A DNA stretch of 22,475 bases, taken from DATLGB01 sp038232275. GTDB taxonomy: Bacteria; Actinomycetota; Thermoleophilia; Solirubrobacterales; Solirubrobacteraceae. Every line of letters begins with the position of its first letter. Position 1 is the stretch's first letter. The DNA is taken from positions 1-22,475 of the forward strand of contig JBBSIC010000054.1 of NCBI GenBank assembly GCA_038232275.1, in the 5' to 3' direction. Below the pieces are notes generated by a model. That model was not told the origin of the DNA. It saw only the letters and a list, made by a program, of their open reading frames with translations, and ran no database searches. Of the stretch, positions 13,780-20,362 are shown piece after piece. Both the position numbers and the translations under genes were made by a program.

Positions 13780-15149
13780 GCCGGCTGGCGCCCTCCGTGG
13801 CGGCCGCGAAGGCGGTCGGCGCCCTCTCGCGCGTGGCCGGCCGCGGCGGCGGGACCTCGCTGCCTGGCAAGGTGCTCACGCGCCTGGAGCCGAGCGCCAT
13901 CGGCCTGCTCGCCGGACGGCTCGAGCTGGGCTCGATCGTCCTGAGCGCGACGAACGGCAAGACGACGACGGCGGCGATGATCGCCAGCGTGCTCGAGCGC
14001 CGCGGCGCGCGGCTGGTGCACAACCGCGCCGGGGCCAACATGGCGGGCGGCGTCGCCAGCGCCCTGGCGTCCGCCGCGCGCGGGGGCGGGCGACGGCTTG
14101 CCGGGGACACGGGCCTGTTTGAGGTCGACGAGTTCTGGCTCGCGCCGATGCTCGGCGAGCTGCGGCCCCGGGCGGTGCTGCTCGCGAACCTGTTCCGCGA
14201 CCAGCTCGACCGCTACGGGGAGCTCGAGACGATCGGCGAGCGCTGGCACGAGGCCATCCGCGACCTCCCGGCGCCGACACGGCTCGTGCTCAACGCCGAC
14301 GATCCGCTGATCGCCGACCTCGGCCGCGACCGGGAGGTCACCTACTTCGGCGTGTCCGACGACGCGCTCGCCCGGCCCGAGATGCCGCACGCCGCGGACT
14401 CCAAGCACTGCCGCCGCTGCGGGCACCCCTACAGCTACGATGCGATCTACCTCGGGCACCTCGGCCGCTACCACTGCCCGAACTGTGGCGCGCGGCGCCC
14501 AGACCCCACCGTCCGGGCCACGGAGGTGACGCTGCACGGCATCCGGTCGGCCGCCTTCACGCTCGCGGCGCCCGCGGGCTCGGCGCGCGTCGAGCTCCCC
14601 CTCCCCGGGCTCTACAACGTCTACAACGCGCTCGCGGCCGCCGCGCTGTGCACGGCGCTCGGCGCCACGCTCGAAGAGATCGTCGCCGGCCTGGAGGCCG
14701 TCGAGGCCGCGTTCGGGCGCGCGCAGACGGTCGAGCTCGGCGGCCGCCGGGCCTCCCTGCTGCTCGTCAAGAACCCGGCCGGCGCCAACGAGGTGCTGCG
14801 CACGCTGACCCTCGAGCCGGGCGTGCTCGAGATCCTCGGAGTGCTCAACGACGGGATCGCGGACGGCCGCGACGTCTCCTGGGTGTGGGACGCCGACTGG
14901 GAGCTCGTCGCGCCGCGCCTGGAGCGCATGGTCTGCGCGGGCACGCGCGCGGCGGAGCTGGCCGTGCGCCTGAAGTACGCGGGCGTGGACCCGGCGAGGC
15001 TGACCGTCGTCGAGGAGCTCGAGCCCGCGCTCGACGCCGCCCTGAAGGGTGGGAGCGGGCCGCTGTACGTGCTGCCGACGTACACGGCCCTGCTCGCCCT
15101 GCAGGAGCTGCTGGCCCGCCGCGGCGAGGCGCAGGAGTACTGGCGATGA
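13776..15149 (+). CDS. murT: Lipid II isoglutaminyl synthase, MurT subunit (Mur ligase-like, DUF1727)
   Basis: A 457-residue protein. With GatD it amidates the D-Glu of lipid II to D-isoglutamine on the cytoplasmic side of the membrane, MurT activating the carboxylate with ATP. The Mur-ligase P-loop is SATNGKTTTAAM with Lys62, followed by NRAGANMAGGVAS, the FEVDEFWL strand and ANLFRDQLDRYGELE. A zinc ribbon, diagnostic of MurT against other Mur ligases, uses Cys212 and Cys215 (CRRCG) plus Cys234 and Cys237 (CPNCG). The C-terminal DUF1727 domain has LYNVYNALAAAALC, LVKNPAGANEVLR and LNDGIADGRDVSWVWD. The GTG start overlaps the lipid kinase stop (GTGA), and the TGA overlaps the methyltransferase ATG (ATGA). 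gatD does not follow directly; a methyltransferase intervenes. Confidence 0.95.
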   Translation: MSRLAPSVAAAKAVGALSRVAGRGGGTSLPGKVLTRLEPSAIGLLAGRLELGSIVLSATNGKTTTAAMIASVLERRGARLVHNRAGANMAGGVASALASAARGGGRRLAGDTGLFEVDEFWLAPMLGELRPRAVLLANLFRDQLDRYGELETIGERWHEAIRDLPAPTRLVLNADDPLIADLGRDREVTYFGVSDDALARPEMPHAADSKHCRRCGHPYSYDAIYLGHLGRYHCPNCGARRPDPTVRATEVTLHGIRSAAFTLAAPAGSARVELPLPGLYNVYNALAAAALCTALGATLEEIVAGLEAVEAAFGRAQTVELGGRRASLLLVKNPAGANEVLRTLTLEPGVLEILGVLNDGIADGRDVSWVWDADWELVAPRLERMVCAGTRAAELAVRLKYAGVDPARLTVVEELEPALDAALKGGSGPLYVLPTYTALLALQELLARRGEAQEYWR

Positions 15150-15865
15150 TCCCGCCCGCGGTGGCCTGGCACGACGCGGAGTGCCACGGTTACGACGCCG
15201 ACATGGCGCTGTGGCTCGCCCTCGGCGCGCGCGAGGCCGGGCCGGTGCTCGACGTCGGCGCGGGCACGGGGCGCGTCGCGCTCGAGCTGGCGGCGGCCGG
15301 GCACCGCGTGACGGCGCTCGACATCGACCCGGTCCTGCTCGCGGCGCTCGCCGAGCGCTCGGCGCGGCGCGGCCTGCGCGTGGAGACCGTGACCGGCGAC
15401 GCCGAGCGCTTCAACCTGGGCGCCGCGCGCTTCGGGCTCGTGCTGATCCCGATGCAGACCATCCAGCTGCTGCGCGACCGTCCCGCCTTCTTGAGCGCGG
15501 CGCGCCGCGCGCTGAAGCCGGGCGGCCTGCTCGCCGCCGCCATCGTCGAGGAGCTCCTCCCGTTCGACCCCGAGCCCGACCTGATGCCCGAGCCCGACGT
15601 CGCCGAGATCGGCGGCTGGCGCTACCTCTCCCAGCCCACGGCCGTGCGGGTCGGCGTCGGCCGCGCGCGCATCGAGCGCCTGCGCACCGCCGAGGCACCC
15701 GACGGGGAGCGGATCACCGAGGCCAACGCGATCGAGCTCGAGCTCTTCAGCCCCGCCGACCTCGCCCGCGACGCCCGCGCGGCCGGGCTCACCCCCGCCC
15801 CGGGCGAGTGCATCCCGGCGACCGGCGATCACGTGGGCTCCGCGGTGGTGATGCTCCGTGCCTGA
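15146..15865 (+). CDS. Class I SAM-dependent methyltransferase inserted between murT and gatD
   Basis: A 239-residue Rossmann-fold methyltransferase. Motif I is VLDVGAGTGRVALELAAAG (~34-52), motif II is TALDID with the ribose-binding Asp, then VETVTGDAERFNLG (motif III), FGLVLIPMQTIQLL (motif IV) and RRALKPGGLLAAAIVEE (motif V/VI). The remaining third is a mixed domain (WRYLSQPTAVRVGVG, then ITEANAIELELFSPADLARD) typical of small-molecule methyltransferases such as the UbiE/Methyltransf_11/25 group. It overlaps murT by ATGA and gatD by 8 bases (15858-15865), so all three are translated as one unit. The substrate is unknown; a cell-wall precursor, undecaprenyl lipid or a small amphiphile are possibilities suggested only by location. 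Confidence 0.88.
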   Translation: MIPPAVAWHDAECHGYDADMALWLALGAREAGPVLDVGAGTGRVALELAAAGHRVTALDIDPVLLAALAERSARRGLRVETVTGDAERFNLGAARFGLVLIPMQTIQLLRDRPAFLSAARRALKPGGLLAAAIVEELLPFDPEPDLMPEPDVAEIGGWRYLSQPTAVRVGVGRARIERLRTAEAPDGERITEANAIELELFSPADLARDARAAGLTPAPGECIPATGDHVGSAVVMLRA

Positions 15866-16598
15866 GCCGCGGCTACGCGTCTGCGCGCTGTATCCCGACC
15901 TGATGAACATCTACGCCGATCGCGGCAACCTGCTGTTCCTGCGGCAGCGCTGCGCGTGGCGGGGCCTCGGCTTCGAGCTCGCCGGGGCGCACGCGGGCGA
16001 CGCGCTCGACCCCGACGCGCACGACCTCTTCTACCTCGGCGGCGGCCAGGACCGCGACCAGGCCCTGTGCGCGCAGGATCTGGCCACCGTCAAGCGCGAG
16101 GCCCTGCACGCCGCGGCCGGACGCGGCGCGGTGGTCTTCGCCGTCTGCGGCGGCTACCAGCTGCTCGGGCACGGCTACCGGATGGGCGCCTCCGAGCTTC
16201 CCGGCGCGGGCCTCGTGGACCTGCGCACCACGCGCGCAGACGGGGCGCGGCTGGTCGGCAACGTCGCGATCGAGGTGGAGCTGCCGGGCCTGGCCGCGCC
16301 GCGGGTCCTGGCGGGCTTCGAGAACCACGGCGGCCGGACGCGCCTGGGCCCCGGCGAGCGGCCGCTCGGCCGCGTCCTGGCGGGCCACGGCAACAACGGG
16401 CGCGACGGACAGGAGGGCGTCCTGCACGGCTCGATCGTGGGCACCTACCTCCACGGCCCGCTCCTGCCCAAGAACGCGTGGCTGGCCGACTGGCTGATCG
16501 CCACGGCGCTCGGATCCGCGGTCGGCGCGCTCGCGCCGCTCGACGACGCGCTGGAGGACGCGGCGCATGCCGCCGCCCGCCGGGCCGCAGGCTTGTAG
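15858..16598 (+). CDS. gatD: Lipid II isoglutaminyl synthase, GatD glutaminase subunit
   Basis: A 246-residue class I (CobB/CobQ-type) glutamine amidotransferase that releases ammonia from glutamine for MurT. The N-terminus LYPDLMNIYADRGNLLFLRQ and LFYLGGGQDRDQ are typical of GatD. The nucleophile is Cys97 in FAVCGGYQLLGHGY and the catalytic His199 lies in GTYLHGPLLPKNAWLADWLI. The family-typical GFENHGGRT segment is also present. The Glu of the usual triad is not expected in GatD, where MurT supplies an Asp. The GTG start lies within the last codons of the methyltransferase gene, so translation is coupled. Soluble; acts as a complex with MurT on lipid II. Confidence 0.95.
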   Translation: MPEPRLRVCALYPDLMNIYADRGNLLFLRQRCAWRGLGFELAGAHAGDALDPDAHDLFYLGGGQDRDQALCAQDLATVKREALHAAAGRGAVVFAVCGGYQLLGHGYRMGASELPGAGLVDLRTTRADGARLVGNVAIEVELPGLAAPRVLAGFENHGGRTRLGPGERPLGRVLAGHGNNGRDGQEGVLHGSIVGTYLHGPLLPKNAWLADWLIATALGSAVGALAPLDDALEDAAHAAARRAAGL

Positions 16599-16601
16599 GT
16601 T
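16596..16601 (+). promoter_or_regulatory. Candidate -10 box (leaderless) of the substrate-binding lipoprotein gene
   Basis: TAGGTT overlaps the gatD stop codon and lies six bases before the ATG at 16608, fitting a leaderless start. It favours ATG 16608 over the adjacent GTG at 16605 and suggests a transcript separate from gatD. Confidence 0.45.
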
Positions 16602-16607
16602 TCGGTG

Positions 16608-17522
16608 ATGCTCCGGTTCGGCATTGCGCTGATCGTTGCGCTCGTCCTGGCCGGCTGCGGAGGCTCCTCACCGACCTCGGGCAATGACGCCACGCCGGGC
16701 GCCGGCAAGCCGCGCATCACGCTCGGGACGAAGAACTTCAGCGAGGCCGTCCTGCTCGGCGAGCTCTACGCCCAGGCGCTCGAGGCCAAGGGCTTCAAGG
16801 TCGACCTCAAGCCGGACATCGGCGCCACCGAGGTCGTCGACCGCGCGCTCACGAACGGGACGATCGACCTCTACCCGGAGTACACGGGCGTGATCCTGTC
16901 GGTCGTCAAGCGCCAGCCCGTGCCCCCCAAGACCGAGCGGGAGACCTACGCCCAGGCCCGGGCCTTCGAGGCCCGTCGCGGCTTCGATCTGCTCGAGCCG
17001 ACGCCGTTCGAGGACCGCGACGCGATCGCCGTCACCAAGCGCTTCGCCCGCGACAACCACGGCATCTCGAGCCTCGGAGACCTCAAGCGCCTCGGCGCCA
17101 GCGTCGTGCTCTCGGGCGCGCCCGAGTTCCGCACGCGCTTCGGCGGCCTGCTCGGCCTGCGCTCGGAGTACGACCTCAAGCAGCTCAAGTACAAGGCGCT
17201 GCCGATCGGCGACGGCTATCCGGCGCTTGACAGCGGCGAGGTCCAGGCGGCCGCCGTCTTCACCACCGACGGCCAGCTCGCCTCGGGCCGCTACCGGCTG
17301 CTCGACGACCCGAAGGCGATCTTCGGCTTCCAGCACGCTGTCCCGGTCGTCTCGCGCAAGGTGCTCGAGGAGGAGGGCCGCGCCTTCGCCGCGACGCTCG
17401 ATGCGGTCAGCGCCAAGCTGACCAACGCGGTCATGCAGCGCCTCAACAAGGCCGTGGCGCTGGACAACCAGGACCCGGCGTCTGTCGCGAAGGTGTTTCT
17501 GCGGACCAGCGGCCTCTCCTAG
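16608..17522 (+). CDS. ABC-type glycine betaine/choline (OpuAC/ProX-like) substrate-binding lipoprotein
   Basis: A 304-residue exported protein. The signal peptide MLRFGIALIVALVLAGC carries a lipobox with Cys17, and a Ser/Gly/Thr linker follows. The mature domain opens with ITLGTKNFSEAVLLGELYAQ and continues with VDLKPDIGATEVVDRALTNG and IDLYPEYTGVILSVV, the hallmark of the OpuAC/ProX quaternary-amine binding family. Later segments are the typical DRDAIAVTKRFA, LGDLKRL and LKYKALPIGDGYPALDSGEV. The C-terminal DLVPPV-like region is here KAIFGFQHAVPVVS. It should capture compatible solutes such as glycine betaine or choline for an ABC importer, but no ATPase or permease gene lies next to it, so the partner must be elsewhere. 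The gene follows gatD after 9 bases. Confidence 0.92.
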   Translation: MLRFGIALIVALVLAGCGGSSPTSGNDATPGAGKPRITLGTKNFSEAVLLGELYAQALEAKGFKVDLKPDIGATEVVDRALTNGTIDLYPEYTGVILSVVKRQPVPPKTERETYAQARAFEARRGFDLLEPTPFEDRDAIAVTKRFARDNHGISSLGDLKRLGASVVLSGAPEFRTRFGGLLGLRSEYDLKQLKYKALPIGDGYPALDSGEVQAAAVFTTDGQLASGRYRLLDDPKAIFGFQHAVPVVSRKVLEEEGRAFAATLDAVSAKLTNAVMQRLNKAVALDNQDPASVAKVFLRTSGLS

Positions 17523-17550
17523 CCGCGCCGCGACCTGCCAAGCTTCGCGC

Positions 17551-17907
17551 ATGCCACGCGTCGCGGTCGCCGTCACCCTCCTGGTCCTCGTCCTCGGCTT
17601 CTCCTCGGTCGCCCTCGCGGCCACGAAGAAGCTGTCCGCCTCCGAGAAGGGCCATCTGCACTTCTCCAAGAAGCGGATCACGGTCGAGCACGGCAAGGTC
17701 ACGCTGAAGATGGCCAACCCCGAATCGTCCAACCTCGAGCACTCGGTCTCGATCAAGGGTCACGGCGTCAACAAGCTCGGCAGGGTCGTCCAGCCGGGCT
17801 CCACGTCGAAGGTCACGGCCAAGCTGCGCCCGGGCACCTACACCTTCTACTGCCACGTCGCCGAACACGAGGCCGAGGGCATGAAGGGGAAGCTCGTCGT
17901 CAAGTAG
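17551..17907 (+). CDS. Small exported type-1 copper protein (plastocyanin-like cupredoxin)
   Basis: A 118-residue protein. The signal peptide has a hydrophobic core VAVTLLVLVLGFSSVALAA with cleavage near ALA-A (23-24). The mature cupredoxin barrel shows the type-1 copper set His64 (EHSVSIKG), Cys101 and His106 (FYCHVAEHEAEGM) and Met111, in the order expected for plastocyanin/amicyanin-like proteins. Leading segments HFSKKRITVEHGKVTLKMAN and RPGTYTFYC are typical. It would carry electrons or bind copper on the outside of the membrane. It stands alone, 28 bases after the substrate-binding gene, and no oxidase or copper-handling gene is adjacent. A CAAGCT hexamer 6 bases before the ATG could be a weak leaderless -10. 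Confidence 0.9.
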   Translation: MPRVAVAVTLLVLVLGFSSVALAATKKLSASEKGHLHFSKKRITVEHGKVTLKMANPESSNLEHSVSIKGHGVNKLGRVVQPGSTSKVTAKLRPGTYTFYCHVAEHEAEGMKGKLVVK

Positions 17908-18478
17908 TCAGGCGCCGGTGGTGCGGGCGCAGGAAGGACCCCCTTGGGCGCATGCCCACCACCACATGCCGCCCTCAGACCGCAATCCTGGCCGCCGCCT
18001 CGCGAATGCCGTCGTTGCGCGGCTCACCTCCCTGGTGGCGGCTGACGAGGTCGGCCACGCGCCGGCTCAGCGCTTCCTCGCGCAACTCGCCGCGACGCTC
18101 CCAATCGTCGTCTGGCTGTCGCCTTGCTCGACATGCGTCGCCGATCCCGGCGGCCGCTACGACTGCACGCGCCGGCTCAACAGCCGCTCGCGGCGTCCAG
18201 CTCGGTAAAGCGCCGAAGCGTCACGAGAATCCGCCGCGGCACTCGACGAGTCGTGCGGATCGTCGGAATGACCAAGCGTCCGGGAAGGGCATCCCGGACA
18301 GCAGCGGCCGACTGAGGCGCTCAACGATGAGATCGACTGACGCCCTCGGACGCCTCAACTTCGATTGGATGCCAGAACGTCGCCGTGCGCCAGGCACGCT
18401 GGGCATCGCCGGGGCGGCCGAACCCGGTCTGCATGGGCGAAAACTAGCTGGCGCAATACTCCGTCGTCGCGCGGATCA
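17908..18478. other. 571-base stretch without an intact gene; probable degraded DNA
   Basis: No complete, well-supported gene is seen. A minus-strand frame of about 80 codons (~18221 down to 17975) reads like the C-terminus of a real protein: PDDDWERRGELREEALSRR, then VADLVSRHQGGEP and IREAAARIAV. It is closed upstream by a stop and lacks an ATG. Just above it, in another minus frame, IPTIRTTRRVPRRILVTLRR and FTELDAASG end at a TGA. The two together look like a broken small gene. Base composition is less extreme than in the 16 kb to the left, consistent with acquired or decaying DNA. Confidence 0.4.
17917..17963 (+). terminator. Compound stem-loop downstream of the cupredoxin gene
   Basis: GGTGG (17917-17921) pairs with CCACC (17959-17963) and GGGC (17925-17928) with GCCC (17954-17957). 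Inside, TGGGC-GCAT-GCCCA (17945-17958) offers a competing 5-bp hairpin. It starts ten bases after the stop. No U-tract is present. Confidence 0.35.
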
Positions 18479-19102
18479 CTATTGGTCCTCGTCGCGCGGC
18501 AGCGCGAGGCGCTCAAGGAGCCTGGGAAGGAGGTCATCAGGGACGGAGGCGAGATCGGTCAGGCGCTCGAGAGCGAGACCGTTGGACAGCGCGAGCAGGG
18601 TGACGGCCAGTTCGTCGGGGGTGAACAGCGATGTAACGCCGCGCCGCTCGCTCTCGGCGGCCACGTACCGAGCAAGCTCCGCCCTGGCGAGCTTGCGCCG
18701 CGCCGCGAACTCCGCGCCGACCGATGCGTCGCGCTGGGCGCGTAGCCAGAACTCGATGAAGAGACGCTGCCAGTCCTCGTCACGGTTGGAGGCCTCGACG
18801 AGCGCCGCACCCGCGCTCATCACCGCATCCGATGCATCGGCGTGGTCGTCCGAGCGAGCTGTGGCGGCACGGGTCCGTGCACCGATGTGCTCGTTCATGA
18901 GCGCGTAGACGAGGTCGTCCTTGCCCGCAAAGCTGGAGTAGATGGCGCCCTTCGTCATCCCCGCGTCAGCCGCCACCTCGTCGAGCGTCGCGTCCGCGAT
19001 CCCCCTTGCCGCGAAGACTCGCGCGGCCGCGTCGAGAACCTTGCGGCGCGACTCCTCACGAGTCGGGCGTACCCGCTGTCGCTTAACCTGTGGCCGACTC
19101 AT
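18479..19102 (-). CDS. TetR/AcrR-family transcriptional regulator
   Basis: A 207-residue repressor-type protein. The N-terminal HTH domain is complete: RPTREESRRKVLDAAARVFA, RGIADATLDEVAADAG, then MTKGAIYSSFAGKDDLVYAL (recognition helix TKGAIYSSFAGK). The C-terminal ~140 residues are helical and form the ligand/dimer domain (DWQRLFIEFWLRAQRDASVG, FTPDELAVTLLALSNGLALE), with no conserved ligand signature. The start at 19102 (MSRPQVKRQR) places the HTH about 15 residues in, as usual; upstream in-frame ATGs at 19123 and 19174 would add odd Tyr/Cys-rich residues and run into the promoter. It lies divergent from the HTH regulator-cyclase pair. It may regulate itself through the 17-bp repeats overlapping its start. 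Confidence 0.9.
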   Translation of the reverse strand: MSRPQVKRQRVRPTREESRRKVLDAAARVFAARGIADATLDEVAADAGMTKGAIYSSFAGKDDLVYALMNEHIGARTRAATARSDDHADASDAVMSAGAALVEASNRDEDWQRLFIEFWLRAQRDASVGAEFAARRKLARAELARYVAAESERRGVTSLFTPDELAVTLLALSNGLALERLTDLASVPDDLLPRLLERLALPRDEDQ

Positions 19103-19122
19103 ACAGATTCGATACTCATACA
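19097..19122. repeat. Direct repeats overlapping the tetR start codon (candidate operator)
   Basis: ACTCATACA occurs at 19097-19105 and 19114-19122, a 17-bp period, each copy followed by a TTCGA element within 2-3 bases. The first copy contains the tetR start codon (minus strand). A further inverted pair is TTCGATAC (19108-19115) and GTATCGAA (19189-19196). This AT-richer patch stands out from its surroundings. Confidence 0.5.
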
Positions 19123-19127
19123 TTTCG

Positions 19128-19155
19128 ACACTAGCTGGGTAGCTGGGTGGTGCAA
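19128..19155 (-). promoter_or_regulatory. Candidate promoter of the TetR gene
   Basis: On the minus strand TTGCAC (19155-19150) and TAGTGT (19133-19128) are separated by 16 bases. The spacer is built of a tandem AGCTGGGT repeat on the plus strand (19133-19148). Transcription would start about 15-20 bases before the ATG at 19102, so the ACTCATACA repeats lie at and just downstream of the start site, where a repressor would block it. Confidence 0.45.
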
Positions 19156-19186
19156 AATCATCACAACCGGCCAACTGGATACCCGA

Positions 19187-19192
19187 TAGTAT
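19187..19192 (+). promoter_or_regulatory. Candidate -10 box for the HTH regulator-cyclase operon
   Basis: TAGTAT lies inside the perfect palindrome CGATAGTATCG and about 65 bases before the likely TTG start at 19258. No convincing -35 is present, so an activator or this palindrome may be needed. Confidence 0.3.
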
Positions 19193-19257
19193 CGAAGCAT
19201 CGTACCATTTGCTCCCCGGAAGGTCGTTGTCCTCACCGCACCCGTCGGGCGAACGCG

Positions 19258-20355
19258 TTGCTCGTCCTAGAGCGCTGTGGCGCCCTCGCCGCTACCGCGC
19301 GCGTGCACCGCAACCCAGGGATGGAGGTTTGCCTCGCCCTATGGACGGCCAGCGCACCTGAGCGCGAGCCGCTGGGATGGATCGCGCGCCGGATCCAGGA
19401 GCAGATGAGCACCGGCCCGCGCGGCACGCTCGGGATTCTGAATGAGAAGCTCCCCGGGTGGCAGCTCGACGTCCTCAACGCGTTCTACCGGCTCGGCGTC
19501 GACGACCTCGACGACGCTATCGAGGCTCTCGCAGCTGAGGCGCCTCGCACCGTGGCCCGCGACCTACTGCTGTCCGGCTGCGAAGGAGTCAGGCCAGAGG
19601 GCGGCGAGGGGGACGATCCTCTGAGCGCGATCGCCGCGAGCGACGCACTACGACCGGCAGCGGCCCGGCGGCTCAGGCTGGCGATCGTCCGTCCCGAGGA
19701 GACGGTGTTGCAGATGCTCGACGTCTTGCACGGCTTCGTCGCCGCGGGCTACGGGCGCCTCTGGATGCGACACGATCAGCGCCTGACGTCGCTCGCCGCG
19801 GCGCTCTCTCGCGAGCTGGCCGCGGACCCGATGCGCGCGATTTCGGTCCTCTCGCCGCGTGCGGTGCTTGACCGTGGGCTTGACCGATTGACGTTCGTCG
19901 GCGGTCAGCAGGGTGGTGTCCTCCGCTGCGATGAGCTCGACCGCGTCGACCTTGTGCCGAGCCTCTGGCTGCGCCGAAGATTCGTGATGGCGAAGGCGCC
20001 CGGGCGGGCGGCGCTCGCCGTCGGCCGCGGGCCCGCCCTTCGCGTTGAGATCGAGCACGACCGAATGCCCGCGATGCTCGCTGCGCTCGGCGATGAGCGG
20101 CGATTTGCGATCCTCCGCCTCTGCCTACGGCGGCCACACACGACATCCGAGCTGGCTCCCGTCCTCGGCATTACTGAGGGTCCCGTCTCACGACATCTCA
20201 AGGAGCTTGAGCGAGGCGGGCTCGTGACGCCCCAACGCTCCGGACGCCACGTGCGCTATTCGACCGCCGTCGAAGTCCTGCACCTCCTGGGGCAGGGGCT
20301 CCAGGGCCTTACCCGTGACGCCGTCGAGGAGCCTACGTTGCGGTCGGTGACCTAG
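19258..20355 (+). CDS. ArsR-type winged-helix regulator with DUF5937-like N-terminal domain
   Basis: About 365 residues from a TTG start; the frame is open leftward to 19147, so the exact start is uncertain. The N-terminal part (LVLERCGALAATARVHRNPG, EVCLALWTASAPEREPLGW) matches the helical domain that precedes a C-terminal HTH in DUF5937-type regulators. The middle is helical (WQLDVLNAFYRLGVDDL, DVLHGFVAAGYGRLW, SVLSPRAVLDRGLDRL). The wHTH lies at ~276-340: ALGDERRFAILRLCLRRPH, TTSELAPVLGITEGPVSRHL with the recognition helix EGPVSRHLKELERGG, and a wing VTPQRSGRHVRYS. It has no metal-binding Cys motif of classic ArsR sensors. The adenylate cyclase starts 7 bases after its stop, so the two form an operon. 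It probably binds DNA in response to an unknown cytosolic signal. Confidence 0.75.
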   Translation: MLVLERCGALAATARVHRNPGMEVCLALWTASAPEREPLGWIARRIQEQMSTGPRGTLGILNEKLPGWQLDVLNAFYRLGVDDLDDAIEALAAEAPRTVARDLLLSGCEGVRPEGGEGDDPLSAIAASDALRPAAARRLRLAIVRPEETVLQMLDVLHGFVAAGYGRLWMRHDQRLTSLAAALSRELAADPMRAISVLSPRAVLDRGLDRLTFVGGQQGGVLRCDELDRVDLVPSLWLRRRFVMAKAPGRAALAVGRGPALRVEIEHDRMPAMLAALGDERRFAILRLCLRRPHTTSELAPVLGITEGPVSRHLKELERGGLVTPQRSGRHVRYSTAVEVLHLLGQGLQGLTRDAVEEPTLRSVT

Positions 20356-20362
20356 ACAGGCG

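Noticed and set aside
17952..18908. Plus-strand 318-codon open frame over the tetR gene
   Set aside because: Low-complexity Arg/Ser/Ala-rich translation antisense to the clear TetR gene.
19147..19257. GTG at 19147 as the start of the HTH regulator
   Set aside because: It would place the start inside the tetR promoter and before the candidate TAGTAT box, adding residues unlike the family's N-terminus; TTG 19258 fits better but remains uncertain.
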